From Palsa-295 sp963785585 (GTDB lineage Bacteria; Acidobacteriota; Terriglobia; Acidiferrales; UBA7541): a stretch of 64,000 nucleotides of DNA. Positions within the stretch are counted from its first letter, which is position 1. Each line of letters begins with the position of its first letter. A program made the position numbers and the translations under genes. Shown in pieces: positions 9,300 through 19,943 of this stretch. The stretch covers positions 930,001 through 994,000 of the forward strand of contig CAWAVW010000004.1 in assembly GCA_963785585.1 (NCBI GenBank), written 5' to 3'. A model generated the notes under the pieces. It did not search any database, was not told where the DNA came from, and worked only from the letters and a program-made list of their open reading frames with translations.

Positions 9300-9305
9300 T
9301 AAACT
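9300..9305 (+). promoter_or_regulatory. -10 box next to the DapA-family gene start
   Basis: TTGTAAACT ends 6 nt before the GTG start of the next gene, the same spacing as at rsmE. No Shine-Dalgarno precedes this GTG, so a leaderless transcript is likely. Confidence 0.4.
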
Positions 9306-9311
9306 AACGCC

Positions 9312-10193
9312 GTGAAATTGCACGGTATCTTCGCCCCGCTTACCACCCCGTTTGCGCGCGACGGCGCCGTGGACTTCGTCCGGTTCCGCGAAAATATCGC
9401 CCGCTACAACAAAACCGCCCTCGCCGGGTACGTCATCAACGGCTCGACGAGCGAATCCGTGCTTCTCCTTTGGGATGAGGTGTACAAATCGTGGGAGACC
9501 GCGAAATCCGCTGCCGCGCCCGAGAAAATTCTCGTCGCCGGCACGGGCGCCGAATCAACGGCTGAAACGATCGTCCACACCCATCGCGCCGCCGCTCTCG
9601 GCTTTGCCGCGGCGCTGGTCCGCACGCCGAGTTTCTACAAGCCGGCCATGAACGAAGACGCCCTCGCCGCGCATTACCTGCGCGTTGCGGACGCCGCGAA
9701 AATTCCAGTCCTCGTGTACACCGTGCCGATTTTCACGCACGTGAACGTCGAAGCGCCGCTCGTCGCCCGCGTTTCCAAACACCCAAACATTGTGGGAATG
9801 AAAGACAGCTCCGGAAACGTCGCCGCTCTCGCCGCCGGCATCGCCGCCGCGCCGAAAGATTTTCAAATGCTCGTCGGCTCCGCCTCCACACTCTACGAAT
9901 CGCTCGAAGCCGGAGCCTGTGGCGCCATTCTGGCCCTGGCGAACGCCTTTCCCGATCTGTGCGCGGAAATTTACGAGCAGGCAAAAGCGGGCAACGCGGC
10001 CAAGGCTCACACGCTGGCGCAAAAGCTGGCAGCGCCGGCGAAAATGCTGGGGCCGCGGTACGGCATCGCGGGATTGAAATACGCCATGGATCATTCCGGA
10101 TATTTTGGCGGCCTGCCGCGCCTGCCTCTGCTGCCTCTGGACGACTCTGCGCGCCAGGAAATTGACGCCATGCTCGCGAATCGGAATGCCTGA
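9312..10193 (+). CDS. DapA-family (dihydrodipicolinate synthase/N-acetylneuraminate lyase type) aldolase
   Basis: A 293-residue TIM-barrel class I aldolase of the DapA superfamily. Visible landmarks are the GSTSESVLL loop (the GTTGE-type pyruvate-carboxylate site), the tyrosine motif VYTVPIF, and the Schiff-base lysine in VGMKDSSGN (around residue 163). The substrate loop GSTSES differs from the GTTGES of true DapA, and there is no lysine-pathway neighbour, so the substrate is uncertain: it may be dihydrodipicolinate synthase or another 2-keto-acid aldolase. GTG start with a -10 box 6 nt upstream. Confidence 0.85.
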   Translation: MKLHGIFAPLTTPFARDGAVDFVRFRENIARYNKTALAGYVINGSTSESVLLLWDEVYKSWETAKSAAAPEKILVAGTGAESTAETIVHTHRAAALGFAAALVRTPSFYKPAMNEDALAAHYLRVADAAKIPVLVYTVPIFTHVNVEAPLVARVSKHPNIVGMKDSSGNVAALAAGIAAAPKDFQMLVGSASTLYESLEAGACGAILALANAFPDLCAEIYEQAKAGNAAKAHTLAQKLAAPAKMLGPRYGIAGLKYAMDHSGYFGGLPRLPLLPLDDSARQEIDAMLANRNA

Positions 10194-10352
10194 CGCGCGC
10201 ATCTGTTGTAGCAGCGATATAAGTGATCAGGGAGAAAGTCTGCCTGTGCAGAGCTGTACATTCCAACTCGATGGCTGTTGCTGCGGTGCGATCGCGCCAC
10301 GGCATCGTTTGCGTCTATGCAACGCTTCATTCGCCGTCAGGAAGGCGAAGGC

Positions 10353-11990
10353 GTGACGGTCACTTCGACGGAGTCAAAGTGTATTTCTTTCCGCGATATC
10401 CCGCACACCACTCCGCTGTTCGAAACATTCCTCGAGCATTTCGATAAAGTCGCCAAGTACTACGCATACCCGCCAACCCTCGCGGGACTAAAATCCTCGG
10501 CTGAAAAAGTTCAGCTCGATCCCGAAGTTCGCCGCATCGTCGTCGAAGTGTTGCGCGAGCAAAATCAAAAATTCGGCTCGAGCGGCCTCGCCGCAGAGAA
10601 CCTCGACCGCCTGGCAAACGGCGCCGTCGCCGTCGTTACCGGCCAGCAAGTCGGCCTCTTCGGCGGCCCGGCCTACAGCGTTTACAAAGCAATCTCCGCA
10701 GCCGCCTACGCCCGCGAGCTCGGCAAGCAAGGCATCGACGCCGTTCCCGTTTTCTGGCTCGCCACCGAAGATCACGATCTCGCGGAAATCAATCACGCCT
10801 CCTGGGTCACTACCAAAGGGTTGCAGGAATTCGCGCTGCCGCCCATTCACGACGCCGAAGGCCGTCGCGTCGGCGAAGTGGGCCTGGGCGATGCGATCAC
10901 CGCCCTCGTTTCCCGCGCTGCGGAGTCGCTCGAAGGGCACGACTCCGATTCGGTGGCCACGGCTCTGCGCGAATCCTACTCGGCCTCCGAGACCTATGGC
11001 TCGGCCTTCGGCAAGCTCATGGCTCGCCTCTTGCCTCAATTCGGCCTCATCCTGCTCGATCCGCTGGACCCGCGCCTTCACCAGGTCGCGGCGAAAACCT
11101 ACCGCCGCGCGCTCGACGATTCGGACGCGCTCCGCGACGCGCTCATCGCCCGCTCGAAAGAGCTCGAACGCGGCGGATTTCACGCGCAGGTGAAAGTCGC
11201 GCGCGAATCCACGCTTCTTTTTTACAACGTGAACGGCCGCCGCGAATCCCTTCGCAATCGAAACGGAAAATTCTTCGCCGGAAAATCGCAATTCACTCTC
11301 GAAGAGCTTCATTCGGCGATCGACCGCGAGCCGGAAGCTTTCACTCCCAATGTCTTGTTGCGCCCCATCGTGCAGGACGCGCTCTTGCCCACCGCTGCCT
11401 ACATCGGCGGCCCCGCTGAAATCGCTTACATGGCGCAGGCCGAGGTCGTGTACAAATCGCTGCTCGGCCGCATGCCCGCGATTCTGCCGCGTTCCAGCTT
11501 TACGCTCATCGAGCCGCCCGTTGCGCGTCTGCTGAAGAAATATTCGCTCGCCTTCGAAGACATCCTGGCCGGACGCCAGTTGGTCCGCGCAAAGATGGAG
11601 CAGACATCGCTCCCGCGCGCTCTGGCCAAAAAATTCGAAGCGCACGAGAAATCTCTGCACAAGCTTCTGGCCGCCTATCGCGATCCGCTCAAGAAACTCG
11701 ACAAAACTCTGCTCGGCGCGCTCGACTCCGCCGAAAAGAAAATGCTGTTCCAGTTCGCGAAGCTGAAAGGGAAGGCCGGGCGCGCCGAAAATCTCCGCAC
11801 CGGAGTGCTCGACCGCCACGAACGCATCCTGCTCGACGCGCTCTACCCGCATCGCGACTTGCAGGAACGGCTGCTCGGCGCGCTCCCCTTCCTCAGCGCC
11901 TACGGCCCAGACCTGGTGGCCACGCTCGCCGATTCCGGTGCCGAGCAATCCTCCTCCTGCGCGCATCAGCACCGCGTGCTTTGGCTATAG
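10353..11990 (+). CDS. bshC: Bacillithiol biosynthesis cysteine-adding enzyme BshC
   Basis: BshC is assigned to the last step of bacillithiol synthesis, joining cysteine to glucosaminyl-malate. The family core is unmistakable: VVTGQQVGLFGGPAYSVYKA followed by AVPVFWLATEDHDLAEINH. A long C-terminal coiled coil follows (about residues 400-470 with this start). The GTG at 10353 has AGGAAGG 7 nt upstream and gives 545 residues, close to Bacillus BshC. Upstream in-frame ATGs at 10278 and 10317 lack ribosome sites. A putative bacillithiol-disulfide reductase (ypdA) lies about 28 kb downstream, which supports bacillithiol use by this organism. Confidence 0.93.
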   Translation: MTVTSTESKCISFRDIPHTTPLFETFLEHFDKVAKYYAYPPTLAGLKSSAEKVQLDPEVRRIVVEVLREQNQKFGSSGLAAENLDRLANGAVAVVTGQQVGLFGGPAYSVYKAISAAAYARELGKQGIDAVPVFWLATEDHDLAEINHASWVTTKGLQEFALPPIHDAEGRRVGEVGLGDAITALVSRAAESLEGHDSDSVATALRESYSASETYGSAFGKLMARLLPQFGLILLDPLDPRLHQVAAKTYRRALDDSDALRDALIARSKELERGGFHAQVKVARESTLLFYNVNGRRESLRNRNGKFFAGKSQFTLEELHSAIDREPEAFTPNVLLRPIVQDALLPTAAYIGGPAEIAYMAQAEVVYKSLLGRMPAILPRSSFTLIEPPVARLLKKYSLAFEDILAGRQLVRAKMEQTSLPRALAKKFEAHEKSLHKLLAAYRDPLKKLDKTLLGALDSAEKKMLFQFAKLKGKAGRAENLRTGVLDRHERILLDALYPHRDLQERLLGALPFLSAYGPDLVATLADSGAEQSSSCAHQHRVLWL

Positions 11991-12113
11991 CTTCACCCGC
12001 CGAAGCGCGCTCCCCATTTGCATCCCCGCGCGCTGTCGATTTTTAACTCCCATGCTAAAATGCCAGCGGCTCAAACGTAGAAAACGACCAATACGAACCT
12101 GCGGAGGCTCTTC

Positions 12114-13130
12114 ATGAAAATCAGTGCCGGTAAACGGAAGGGACTGCACGCCGTTAGCGATTCCCGCGGCGTCATCGCGGCCGCTGCCATGGACCAGCGC
12201 GGTTCCCTCAAGAGCGCCTTCGCCAAAGAAAAGAACATCGACAAGAAAGACGTCCCGCCGCAAATGCTCGAGGAATTCAAGACCGCCGTTTCCAAGGCGC
12301 TCACGCCTCATGCCAGCGCCATCCTGCTCGATCCCGAATACGGGCTGCCCGCCGCCGCCGCGCGCGATAAGCACGCCGGTCTGTTGCTCGCTTACGAAGA
12401 CAGCGGCTACGACAATACGCGCCCCGGCCGCTTGCCGGACCTTCTTTCGCTCTGGTCCGTAAAGCGCCTGGTGGCTGCCGGCGCCGATTGCATCAAAATT
12501 TTGCTCTACTACACGCCGTTCGATCCGCCGGCCATCAACGATATCAAGCATGCCTGGACCGAACGCATCGCCGGTGAATGCACCGCCGCCGACGTCCCGT
12601 TTTTTCTCGAACTGGTCGGCTACGTCGAGGGCGGTGACGAAAAGAGCCTCGACTACGCGAAAAAGAAGCCCGAGATCGTCACCAAAAGCATGGAAGAATT
12701 TTCCAAGCCGCAATACGGCGTGGACATTCTGAAAGTCGAAGTGCCCATCAACATCGCCTACGTCGCCGGCACCAAAGCCTGCAAAGGGGAATCCGCCTAC
12801 TCGCGCGAGGAAGCCAAAGACCTGTTCCGCAAATCCGCCGAAGCCGCGAAAAAGCCCTTCATCTATCTTTCCGCCGGCGTAAATAACGACGTCTTTGCCG
12901 AAACTCTCGACCTCGTCGCCGAAGCAAACGTTCCGTTCTCGGGCGTTCTCTGCGGACGCGCCACCTGGAAAGACGGCGTCCCCATCTACGCCAAGTCTGG
13001 CGTAAAAGCTCTCGAAGACTGGCTCGCCGATCAAGGCGTCAAGAACATCGAAAACGTAAACGCGCACCTCGCCGCCGCAAAACCCTGGTTCAGCTTCTAC
13101 GGCGCAAAATCGCCTGACGATCTGGCGTAG
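12114..13130 (+). CDS. Tagatose-1,6-bisphosphate aldolase-like (LacD family)
   Basis: A 338-residue class I aldolase of the DeoC/LacD group, which cleaves tagatose 1,6-bisphosphate to dihydroxyacetone phosphate and glyceraldehyde 3-phosphate. Matching features are AAAAMDQRGSLKSAF near residue 23, ILLDPEYGLPAA near residue 69, GADCIKILLYYTPFD (probable catalytic lysine region), VDILKVEVPIN, and the final FIYLSAGVNNDVF...CGRATW. No lactose or galactitol genes accompany it, so the physiological sugar is unknown. The ATG has GGAGG upstream. An extended -10 TGCTAAAAT lies at 12053-12061. Confidence 0.88.
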   Translation: MKISAGKRKGLHAVSDSRGVIAAAAMDQRGSLKSAFAKEKNIDKKDVPPQMLEEFKTAVSKALTPHASAILLDPEYGLPAAAARDKHAGLLLAYEDSGYDNTRPGRLPDLLSLWSVKRLVAAGADCIKILLYYTPFDPPAINDIKHAWTERIAGECTAADVPFFLELVGYVEGGDEKSLDYAKKKPEIVTKSMEEFSKPQYGVDILKVEVPINIAYVAGTKACKGESAYSREEAKDLFRKSAEAAKKPFIYLSAGVNNDVFAETLDLVAEANVPFSGVLCGRATWKDGVPIYAKSGVKALEDWLADQGVKNIENVNAHLAAAKPWFSFYGAKSPDDLA

Positions 13131-13275
13131 CAATCACCGTGCAGCAGGCCGTCGTTCGCAAGCCTTTCCGGTGCCGGAGCGTCTCCGCGACCTCCGGCAT
13201 TTCTCTGTGACCTCTATTTTAAATGTTTAGCGCAGCCCGCGCGCAAACCACTCCTTCGCCGCGCCGTAAACCCGT

Positions 13276-13304
13276 TTGCGCAACCTTCCTCTATCCCTTA
13301 TAAT
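13276..13304 (+). promoter_or_regulatory. Sigma-70 type promoter before nfo
   Basis: TTGCGC (13276-13281), a 17-bp spacer and a perfect TATAAT (13299-13304). The predicted start point is near 13311, which rules out the in-frame ATG at 13307 and supports the ATG at 13388 for the endonuclease gene. Confidence 0.65.
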
Positions 13305-13387
13305 CAATGTTTCAGCGGATGCTGGCGAAGCGCCCTGCGGCGCCCCTTTCATCTGCAAGCCTCGCGGCTGCTGGATACCCCCAGAGA

Positions 13388-14488
13388 ATGGCGGACGACA
13401 CTCAGAAAATTAGCCTGGCATTCGACGAAGCCGACGAGTATCGCCCCGAAGCGCCTCCACCCCCTGAGATACCCGCATGGAAAGACGGCAGCATTCGCAT
13501 CGGTATTCACACCTCAATTGCCGGCGATATTTCCGGCGCGCTCGAAATCGCTCACGGCCTGGGCGCCAACGCGCTGCAGATTTTCTCCTCCAGTCCGCGC
13601 ATGTGGACCCGCGGCTTTGCCCGCATCAGTGATGTGGAAGCCGCCCGCTTTCGTGCTCGCCGCAAGGAACTCAGCCTCGGCCCGCTCGTCATCCACGACA
13701 ATTACCTGATCAATCTCGCATCGCCCAATCCGGTGCTGCGCACCCGCTCCGTGCAGGCATTTCACCAGGAAATCGTCCGCGCCATCGCTCTCGGCGCCGA
13801 CTATCTGGTAGCGCATCCCGGCAGCGGGCGCGAAAGCACTCCCGAAGCCGCCGTCGCCGCCATCTCGCAGGGCCTGAAGCACGCGGCCCGCGGCCTGAAA
13901 CTCGGCGACCTGAAAATCCTTCTCGAAAACACCGCGGGCCAGGGCACCTCCATCGGCTCGCGCTTCGAAGAGCTCCGCGCCATTCTCGATGCCTCGCGCG
14001 ATCTTCCGGTCGGCATTTGCATTGACACAGCTCACACCTTCGCTGCGGGATGGGATCTGCGCACCGCCGACGGCCTCGACAAAACTTTGCAAGCCATCGA
14101 TCGCACCGTCGGCATTGATCGCGTCCACGTGATCCACATGAACGACTCGAAGACCCATCACGGCTCGCGCGTCGATCGCCACGAGCACATCGGCAAAGGC
14201 AAAATCGGTCTCGAAGCCTTCGGCCGCATCCTGAACCATCCGCTCCTGGGCGGAAAAGCGTTCATCCTCGAAACGCCCATCGATAAGCCCGGCGACGACA
14301 AGCGCAACGTTGCCACGCTGTGGAAATTGCTTGACAAGGAAATCAATGCAACTGGGGAAGGCATGAAGCCCCGCCCGCATCGCCCGAAAGTCGCAGCGTC
14401 CAAATCGAAAAGCGCGGCGAAAAAATCGCCGACGAAAGCGAAATCGCCAAAGAAATCGAAACCAAAGTCCCGATCGCGAGGAAAGTGA
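13388..14488 (+). CDS. nfo: Endonuclease IV (AP endonuclease) with a Lys-rich tail
   Basis: Zinc-dependent TIM-barrel enzyme that cuts DNA at abasic sites in base-excision repair. The core starts with IRIGIHTSIAGDISGALEIA and contains QIFSSSPRMWT, DYLVAHPGSG, LLENTAGQG, GICIDTAHTFAAGWDL and HMNDSKTHHGSRVDRHEHIGKGKIG, which together give the metal-binding His, Asp and Glu residues. The start is chosen at 13388 (366 residues) because the promoter predicts transcription from about 13311. Two additions are unusual: an acidic N-terminal extension and a basic tail of about 40 residues built of SK/AK/PK units, probably a nonspecific DNA-binding tether. The stop overlaps the leuS start by 4 nt. Confidence 0.94.
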   Translation: MADDTQKISLAFDEADEYRPEAPPPPEIPAWKDGSIRIGIHTSIAGDISGALEIAHGLGANALQIFSSSPRMWTRGFARISDVEAARFRARRKELSLGPLVIHDNYLINLASPNPVLRTRSVQAFHQEIVRAIALGADYLVAHPGSGRESTPEAAVAAISQGLKHAARGLKLGDLKILLENTAGQGTSIGSRFEELRAILDASRDLPVGICIDTAHTFAAGWDLRTADGLDKTLQAIDRTVGIDRVHVIHMNDSKTHHGSRVDRHEHIGKGKIGLEAFGRILNHPLLGGKAFILETPIDKPGDDKRNVATLWKLLDKEINATGEGMKPRPHRPKVAASKSKSAAKKSPTKAKSPKKSKPKSRSRGK

Positions 14489-17013
14489 ACTTGGCAGAAT
14501 CCGATTCCAGACCCGCCTTCTACGACCCGCAGGCAATCGAAGCAAAATGGCAGAAAGTGTGGGCTGACCAGGGCGCCTTCAACGCCGACGAAGATCCTTC
14601 CCGCAAAAAATATTATCTGCTCGAAATGCTGCCGTATCCCTCCGGCAAGCTCCACATGGGCCACACGCGCAACTACACCATCGGTGATGCCGTGGCGCGC
14701 TACAAGCGCATGACCGGTTTCAACGTGCTCCATCCGATGGGCTGGGACGCTTTCGGCCTGCCCGCCGAAAACGCCGCCATCAAAAATAAAACCAAGCCCC
14801 GCCAGTGGACCGAAGGCAACATCCAGGAATTCCGCCATGTGATGCGCCGCTTCGGTTTCAGCTACGACTGGCGCCGCGAAATCTCCACTTGCGAGCCGGA
14901 ATACTACCGCTGGAATCAGTGGCTGTTCCTTCGAATGCTGGAAAAGGGAATCGCCTACCGCAAGCAAAGCAAAGTGAACTGGTGCCCCGAGTGCGGCACC
15001 GTGCTCGCCAACGAGCAGGTGATCGACGGATTCTGCTGGCGCCACGAAACCGTTCGCGTCGAACTGAAAGAACTCGAACAGTGGTTCTTCCGCATCACCC
15101 GGTATTCCGATCAGCTGCTGGACGACATGAAGCAGCTCGAAGCCGGATGGCCCGAGCGCGTCCTCACCATGCAGCGCAACTGGATCGGTAAATCCCCCGG
15201 CGCGCGGATTAAATTCGACATCGCCCAGCTACCCGGGGAATCGCTCGAGGTCTTCACCACGCGCGTCGACACCATTTACGGCGCGTCGGCGATCGTGATT
15301 TCCTCCGGTCATCCGATGCTCGCCAGGCTCCTTGACGGCGTTCCGGGCCTCGCCTCGATCGAATCGCAGCTCAAGGCCATGCGCCAGAAAAGCGTGCGCG
15401 CCGCCGATATCGCCACGGCCGAAAAGGAAGGCTTCTTCACCGGACGTTTTGCCATCAATCCGTTTTCCGGCGCTCACGTTCCCATCTGGGTGGCGAACTT
15501 CGTCCTCGCCGAATACGGAACCGGCGCCGTGATGTGCGTCCCCGCCCACGACGAACGCGATTACGAATTCGCCGAAAAATATCATCTTCCGATCAAAATC
15601 GTCATCCAGCCGCTGAATGGCACGCCCCTGCGCCTGGACCGCATGAGCGAGGCCTACACCGAACACGGCAAGCTCGTCGATTCGGGTCCCTACACCGGAT
15701 TGACCACCGAGGAAGCTCTGCCGAAAATGGCCGCCGATGCGGAAGCCAAACACTTCGGCAACGCCGAGATCACCTATCGCCTGAAAGACTGGGGAGTTTC
15801 CCGCCAGCGTTACTGGGGCACTCCGATTCCCGTGGTGTACTGCGAAAAAGACGGCATTGTCGGCGTTCCCGACGACCAACTGCCCGTCCGCCTGCCCGAA
15901 AATGTCCAGCTCACCGGCGAAGGCCAATCGCCGCTCGCGAGTGTGCCTGAATTCGTGAACACCACCTGCCCCAAGTGTGGTGGTCCGGCGCGCCGTGAAA
16001 CCGACACGATGGACACCTTCGTCGATTCGTCCTGGTATTTTTACCGTTACACCGACCCGCACAATTCCGCCGCGCCGTTCGCCAAAGACAAAGCCCAATA
16101 CTGGTTTCCCATCGACCAGTACATCGGCGGCATCACGCACGCCATACTTCACCTGCTGTATTCGCGCTTTTTCTGCAAGGTGATGCGCGACATCGGCCTC
16201 GTCCAGCACGGCGAACCCATCGCCCGCCTCTTCACCCAGGGCATGGTGCAAAAGGGCGGCGTCGCCATGTCCAAATCGCGCGGCAACGTCGTCGGCGCCC
16301 TCGACATGGCCGACCGCTTCGGCTGCGACACCGGACGCCTCTACACGCTCTTCGCGGCGCCTCCCGAAAAAGATCTGGAATGGAGCGAGCAGGGAATCGA
16401 AGGCTCGTCGCGCTTCCTGACGAAACTCTACAAGCTCGTCGCCAGGCATGCTCCGCCGCTACGATCGATTCAGACCGACCTGACCCAGAAAACCGATCTG
16501 GAAATCGCCACCGCGAAGGAAAAACAACTTGTCCGCCGCGTGCACCAGACTCTGAAACGCATCACCAACGACTACGAAGTCCGCTGGCATTTCAACACCT
16601 CCGTCGCGCTGATCATGTCGCTCGTCAACGAGATGCAGGAGCTCGAACCGCTCGACGTCGAAATCAGCCCGATGATTCGCAAGCGCGCCTTTGAAATTCT
16701 GATCCTGATGCTTTCACCGATGACTCCTCACATTGCCGAGGAGCTGTGGGAAATGCTCGGCCATTCCACCAATCTCACTCGCGAAAAATGGCCCGTCTAT
16801 CGCGACGATCTGGCCCGCGAAGAGGAATTCGAAGTCATCATCCAGATCAACGGCCGCCTGCGCGGAAAGTTTCTGGTCGAAGACGGCCTCAACGAAGCCG
16901 AAACCCGCGAACGCGCTCTGGCCGACCCGCGCATCGCGCCCTTGCTCGTCGGCAAGGAAATCGTCAAGGTCATCGTCGTCCCGAAAAAATTGGTCAACAT
17001 TGTCATAAAATAG
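14485..17013 (+). CDS. leuS: Leucyl-tRNA synthetase
   Basis: Class I synthetase that charges tRNA-Leu. The 842 residues include the HIGH-type motif PSGKLHMGHTRNY near residue 52, an editing (CP1) domain with FTTRVDTIYGA, the zinc-like CPECGTV and CPKCGG knuckles, and the KMSKS-type loop, here GGVAMSKSRGN with Ala in place of the first Lys. The C-terminal domain ends with IVKVIVVPKKLVNIVIK. The GTG start overlaps the nfo stop (GTGA), so it is probably coupled to nfo. guaA follows after 51 nt. Confidence 0.97.
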   Translation: MNLAESDSRPAFYDPQAIEAKWQKVWADQGAFNADEDPSRKKYYLLEMLPYPSGKLHMGHTRNYTIGDAVARYKRMTGFNVLHPMGWDAFGLPAENAAIKNKTKPRQWTEGNIQEFRHVMRRFGFSYDWRREISTCEPEYYRWNQWLFLRMLEKGIAYRKQSKVNWCPECGTVLANEQVIDGFCWRHETVRVELKELEQWFFRITRYSDQLLDDMKQLEAGWPERVLTMQRNWIGKSPGARIKFDIAQLPGESLEVFTTRVDTIYGASAIVISSGHPMLARLLDGVPGLASIESQLKAMRQKSVRAADIATAEKEGFFTGRFAINPFSGAHVPIWVANFVLAEYGTGAVMCVPAHDERDYEFAEKYHLPIKIVIQPLNGTPLRLDRMSEAYTEHGKLVDSGPYTGLTTEEALPKMAADAEAKHFGNAEITYRLKDWGVSRQRYWGTPIPVVYCEKDGIVGVPDDQLPVRLPENVQLTGEGQSPLASVPEFVNTTCPKCGGPARRETDTMDTFVDSSWYFYRYTDPHNSAAPFAKDKAQYWFPIDQYIGGITHAILHLLYSRFFCKVMRDIGLVQHGEPIARLFTQGMVQKGGVAMSKSRGNVVGALDMADRFGCDTGRLYTLFAAPPEKDLEWSEQGIEGSSRFLTKLYKLVARHAPPLRSIQTDLTQKTDLEIATAKEKQLVRRVHQTLKRITNDYEVRWHFNTSVALIMSLVNEMQELEPLDVEISPMIRKRAFEILILMLSPMTPHIAEELWEMLGHSTNLTREKWPVYRDDLAREEEFEVIIQINGRLRGKFLVEDGLNEAETRERALADPRIAPLLVGKEIVKVIVVPKKLVNIVIK

Positions 17014-17064
17014 CCGCAATCACTTCATGTCATACCGGACGAGACGAGCGAATCGAGCGAGAGG

Positions 17065-18681
<1,617 letters not shown>

Positions 18682-18737
18682 AAACAGCAGGGAGTTGCGT
18701 GGCGTACAAATTGTGTTCCGCGATGGAACAGTCGCTT

Positions 18738-18756
18738 TTTGGGTAAAAGCTACCCA
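18738..18756. terminator. Hairpin between convergent guaA and XRE gene
   Basis: TTGGGTA and TACCCAA form a perfect 7-bp stem with a 5-nt loop, in the short gap between guaA (+) and the XRE gene (-). On the minus strand it is followed by a run of A rather than T, so it is not a textbook intrinsic terminator. Its position suggests it stops or separates the two convergent transcripts. Confidence 0.35.
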
Positions 18757-18805
18757 AGGGCCCGAACGGCCTCGCCATTTCGACCCGCTAAACCGACCGG
18801 AACGC

Positions 18806-19177
18806 TTACCGGCTAGCCATTTTCTGAGCCATATACATCAGCAACCGGCGATCCGGTTCCTCGATGCGGCCCATCAAGCGGCGAAAACGGCCCAAAATCC
18901 GGGCGTCCTTGCCGCGGCTGCCCCAAGCGATATCGTCGGCAGACTTTCTTTTTGGCAGGTTCGGCAGTACGGGTGGTTCTTCGCCGTCATAGAAAAGCTG
19001 GTACAGCGGCACTTCCATGGCGCGAGCCAGCTTTTCCAGAGTTTCGATCGCCGGCACGGTGTGCCCGTTTTCGACGCGCGAAATGTAGCATCGAAGCAGG
19101 CCTGTGCGCTTCTCGATGTCGCCCTGGGAAAGTTTCTTTGTTTCACGTAGCAGCCGAATGCGGTCTCCGATTATCAT
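18806..19177 (-). CDS. XRE-family helix-turn-helix regulator
   Basis: A 123-residue DNA-binding protein. The Cro/CI-type helix-turn-helix occupies about residues 5-60 (IRLLRETKKLSQGDIEKRTG, YISRVENGHTVPAIETLEKLARAMEVPLYQLF). The C-terminal half is a short basic tail without a recognised sensor domain. The start at 19177 is chosen because the helix begins directly after it. A GACAAT lies 7 nt upstream, suggesting a leaderless message. It is divergent from the ECF sigma operon with 83 bp between starts, so it could act on that promoter; its target is not shown by the sequence. Confidence 0.85.
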   Translation of the reverse strand: MIIGDRIRLLRETKKLSQGDIEKRTGLLRCYISRVENGHTVPAIETLEKLARAMEVPLYQLFYDGEEPPVLPNLPKRKSADDIAWGSRGKDARILGRFRRLMGRIEEPDRRLLMYMAQKMASR

Positions 19178-19260
19178 ATTCGCTATTGTCACACGCGACC
19201 TCCCCGCCTGCAACAGCATTTTGGGCATGGCCGCCGCCGGTTTGTTGAAACCAATTTCGA

Positions 19261-19941
19261 ATGCCTGACGTCCCAAAGAACGTGGCCGCCTCTGCCTCCG
19301 CCTTGCCGCTTCCGGCCGCCCGTACGGAGAAGGGCGAAAAAGAGCGGGAACTGGTCCGTCTGGCCCAGAGCGGTGAAGAGGCCGCCTTTGAAGAGCTCAT
19401 TCGCCGTCACCAGCAGCGCGTCTTCGGCTTGGTGAACGGCATTCTGCGCCGTCGCGAAGACGTGGAAGACGTCGTCCAGCAGGTCTTCCTGAAAGTTTTC
19501 GTTTCGCTCAAGCGCTTTGATCAGCGCTCGGCCTTCTCCACCTGGCTCTACAAGATTTCGGTGAACGAATGCTGGGACTACTTGCGCAAGAAAAAAGTCC
19601 GCCCTCTGATGTACGAATCGGACTTGTCCGAAGATCAGGTTTCGCGCCTGGACGGCGTCGTCTCAGCCGACCGTCCGCCCGAAAGCCCCAGTGATCGCGC
19701 CGAAGCTCGCGACTTGCTCGAGCGCCTGCTGGAAAAGTTGCCCGATGACGAACGGCAGTTGCTGGTGCTCAAGGAAGTCGAAGGCTTTTCGGTGCAGGAA
19801 CTGGCTGAAATGCTGGATCTCAATGTAAACACTGTGAAGGTAAGGCTGTTTCGTTCTCGCGCAAGACTGATGGATGTGTACAAGCGCAGGCTCGATTCAA
19901 ACGCGTCTCAGCCAAACTCGGCAGAAAGGAAAAGGGTCTGA
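19261..19941 (+). CDS. ECF-type RNA polymerase sigma factor
   Basis: A 226-residue extracytoplasmic-function sigma factor. Region 2 spans about residues 30-105 (FEELIRRHQQRVFGLVNGIL, DVVQQVFLKVF, STWLYKISVNECWDYLRKKK), then a linker, and region 4 near residues 155-205 (LPDDERQLLVLKEVEGFSVQELAEMLDLNVNTVKVRLFRSRARL). The next gene, 2 nt downstream, is a zinc-finger anti-sigma factor, and a CpxP-like protein follows. This is the organisation of an RpoE-type envelope-stress response. The inducing signal cannot be told from sequence. Confidence 0.93.
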   Translation: MPDVPKNVAASASALPLPAARTEKGEKERELVRLAQSGEEAAFEELIRRHQQRVFGLVNGILRRREDVEDVVQQVFLKVFVSLKRFDQRSAFSTWLYKISVNECWDYLRKKKVRPLMYESDLSEDQVSRLDGVVSADRPPESPSDRAEARDLLERLLEKLPDDERQLLVLKEVEGFSVQELAEMLDLNVNTVKVRLFRSRARLMDVYKRRLDSNASQPNSAERKRV

Positions 19942-19943
19942 CG

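Noticed and set aside
19137..19152. TGTTTCACGT-containing word as a parS site
   Set aside because: Only the first half matches the TGTTTCACGTGAAACA consensus, and it lies inside the XRE coding sequence. Another partial match near 36686 is weaker.
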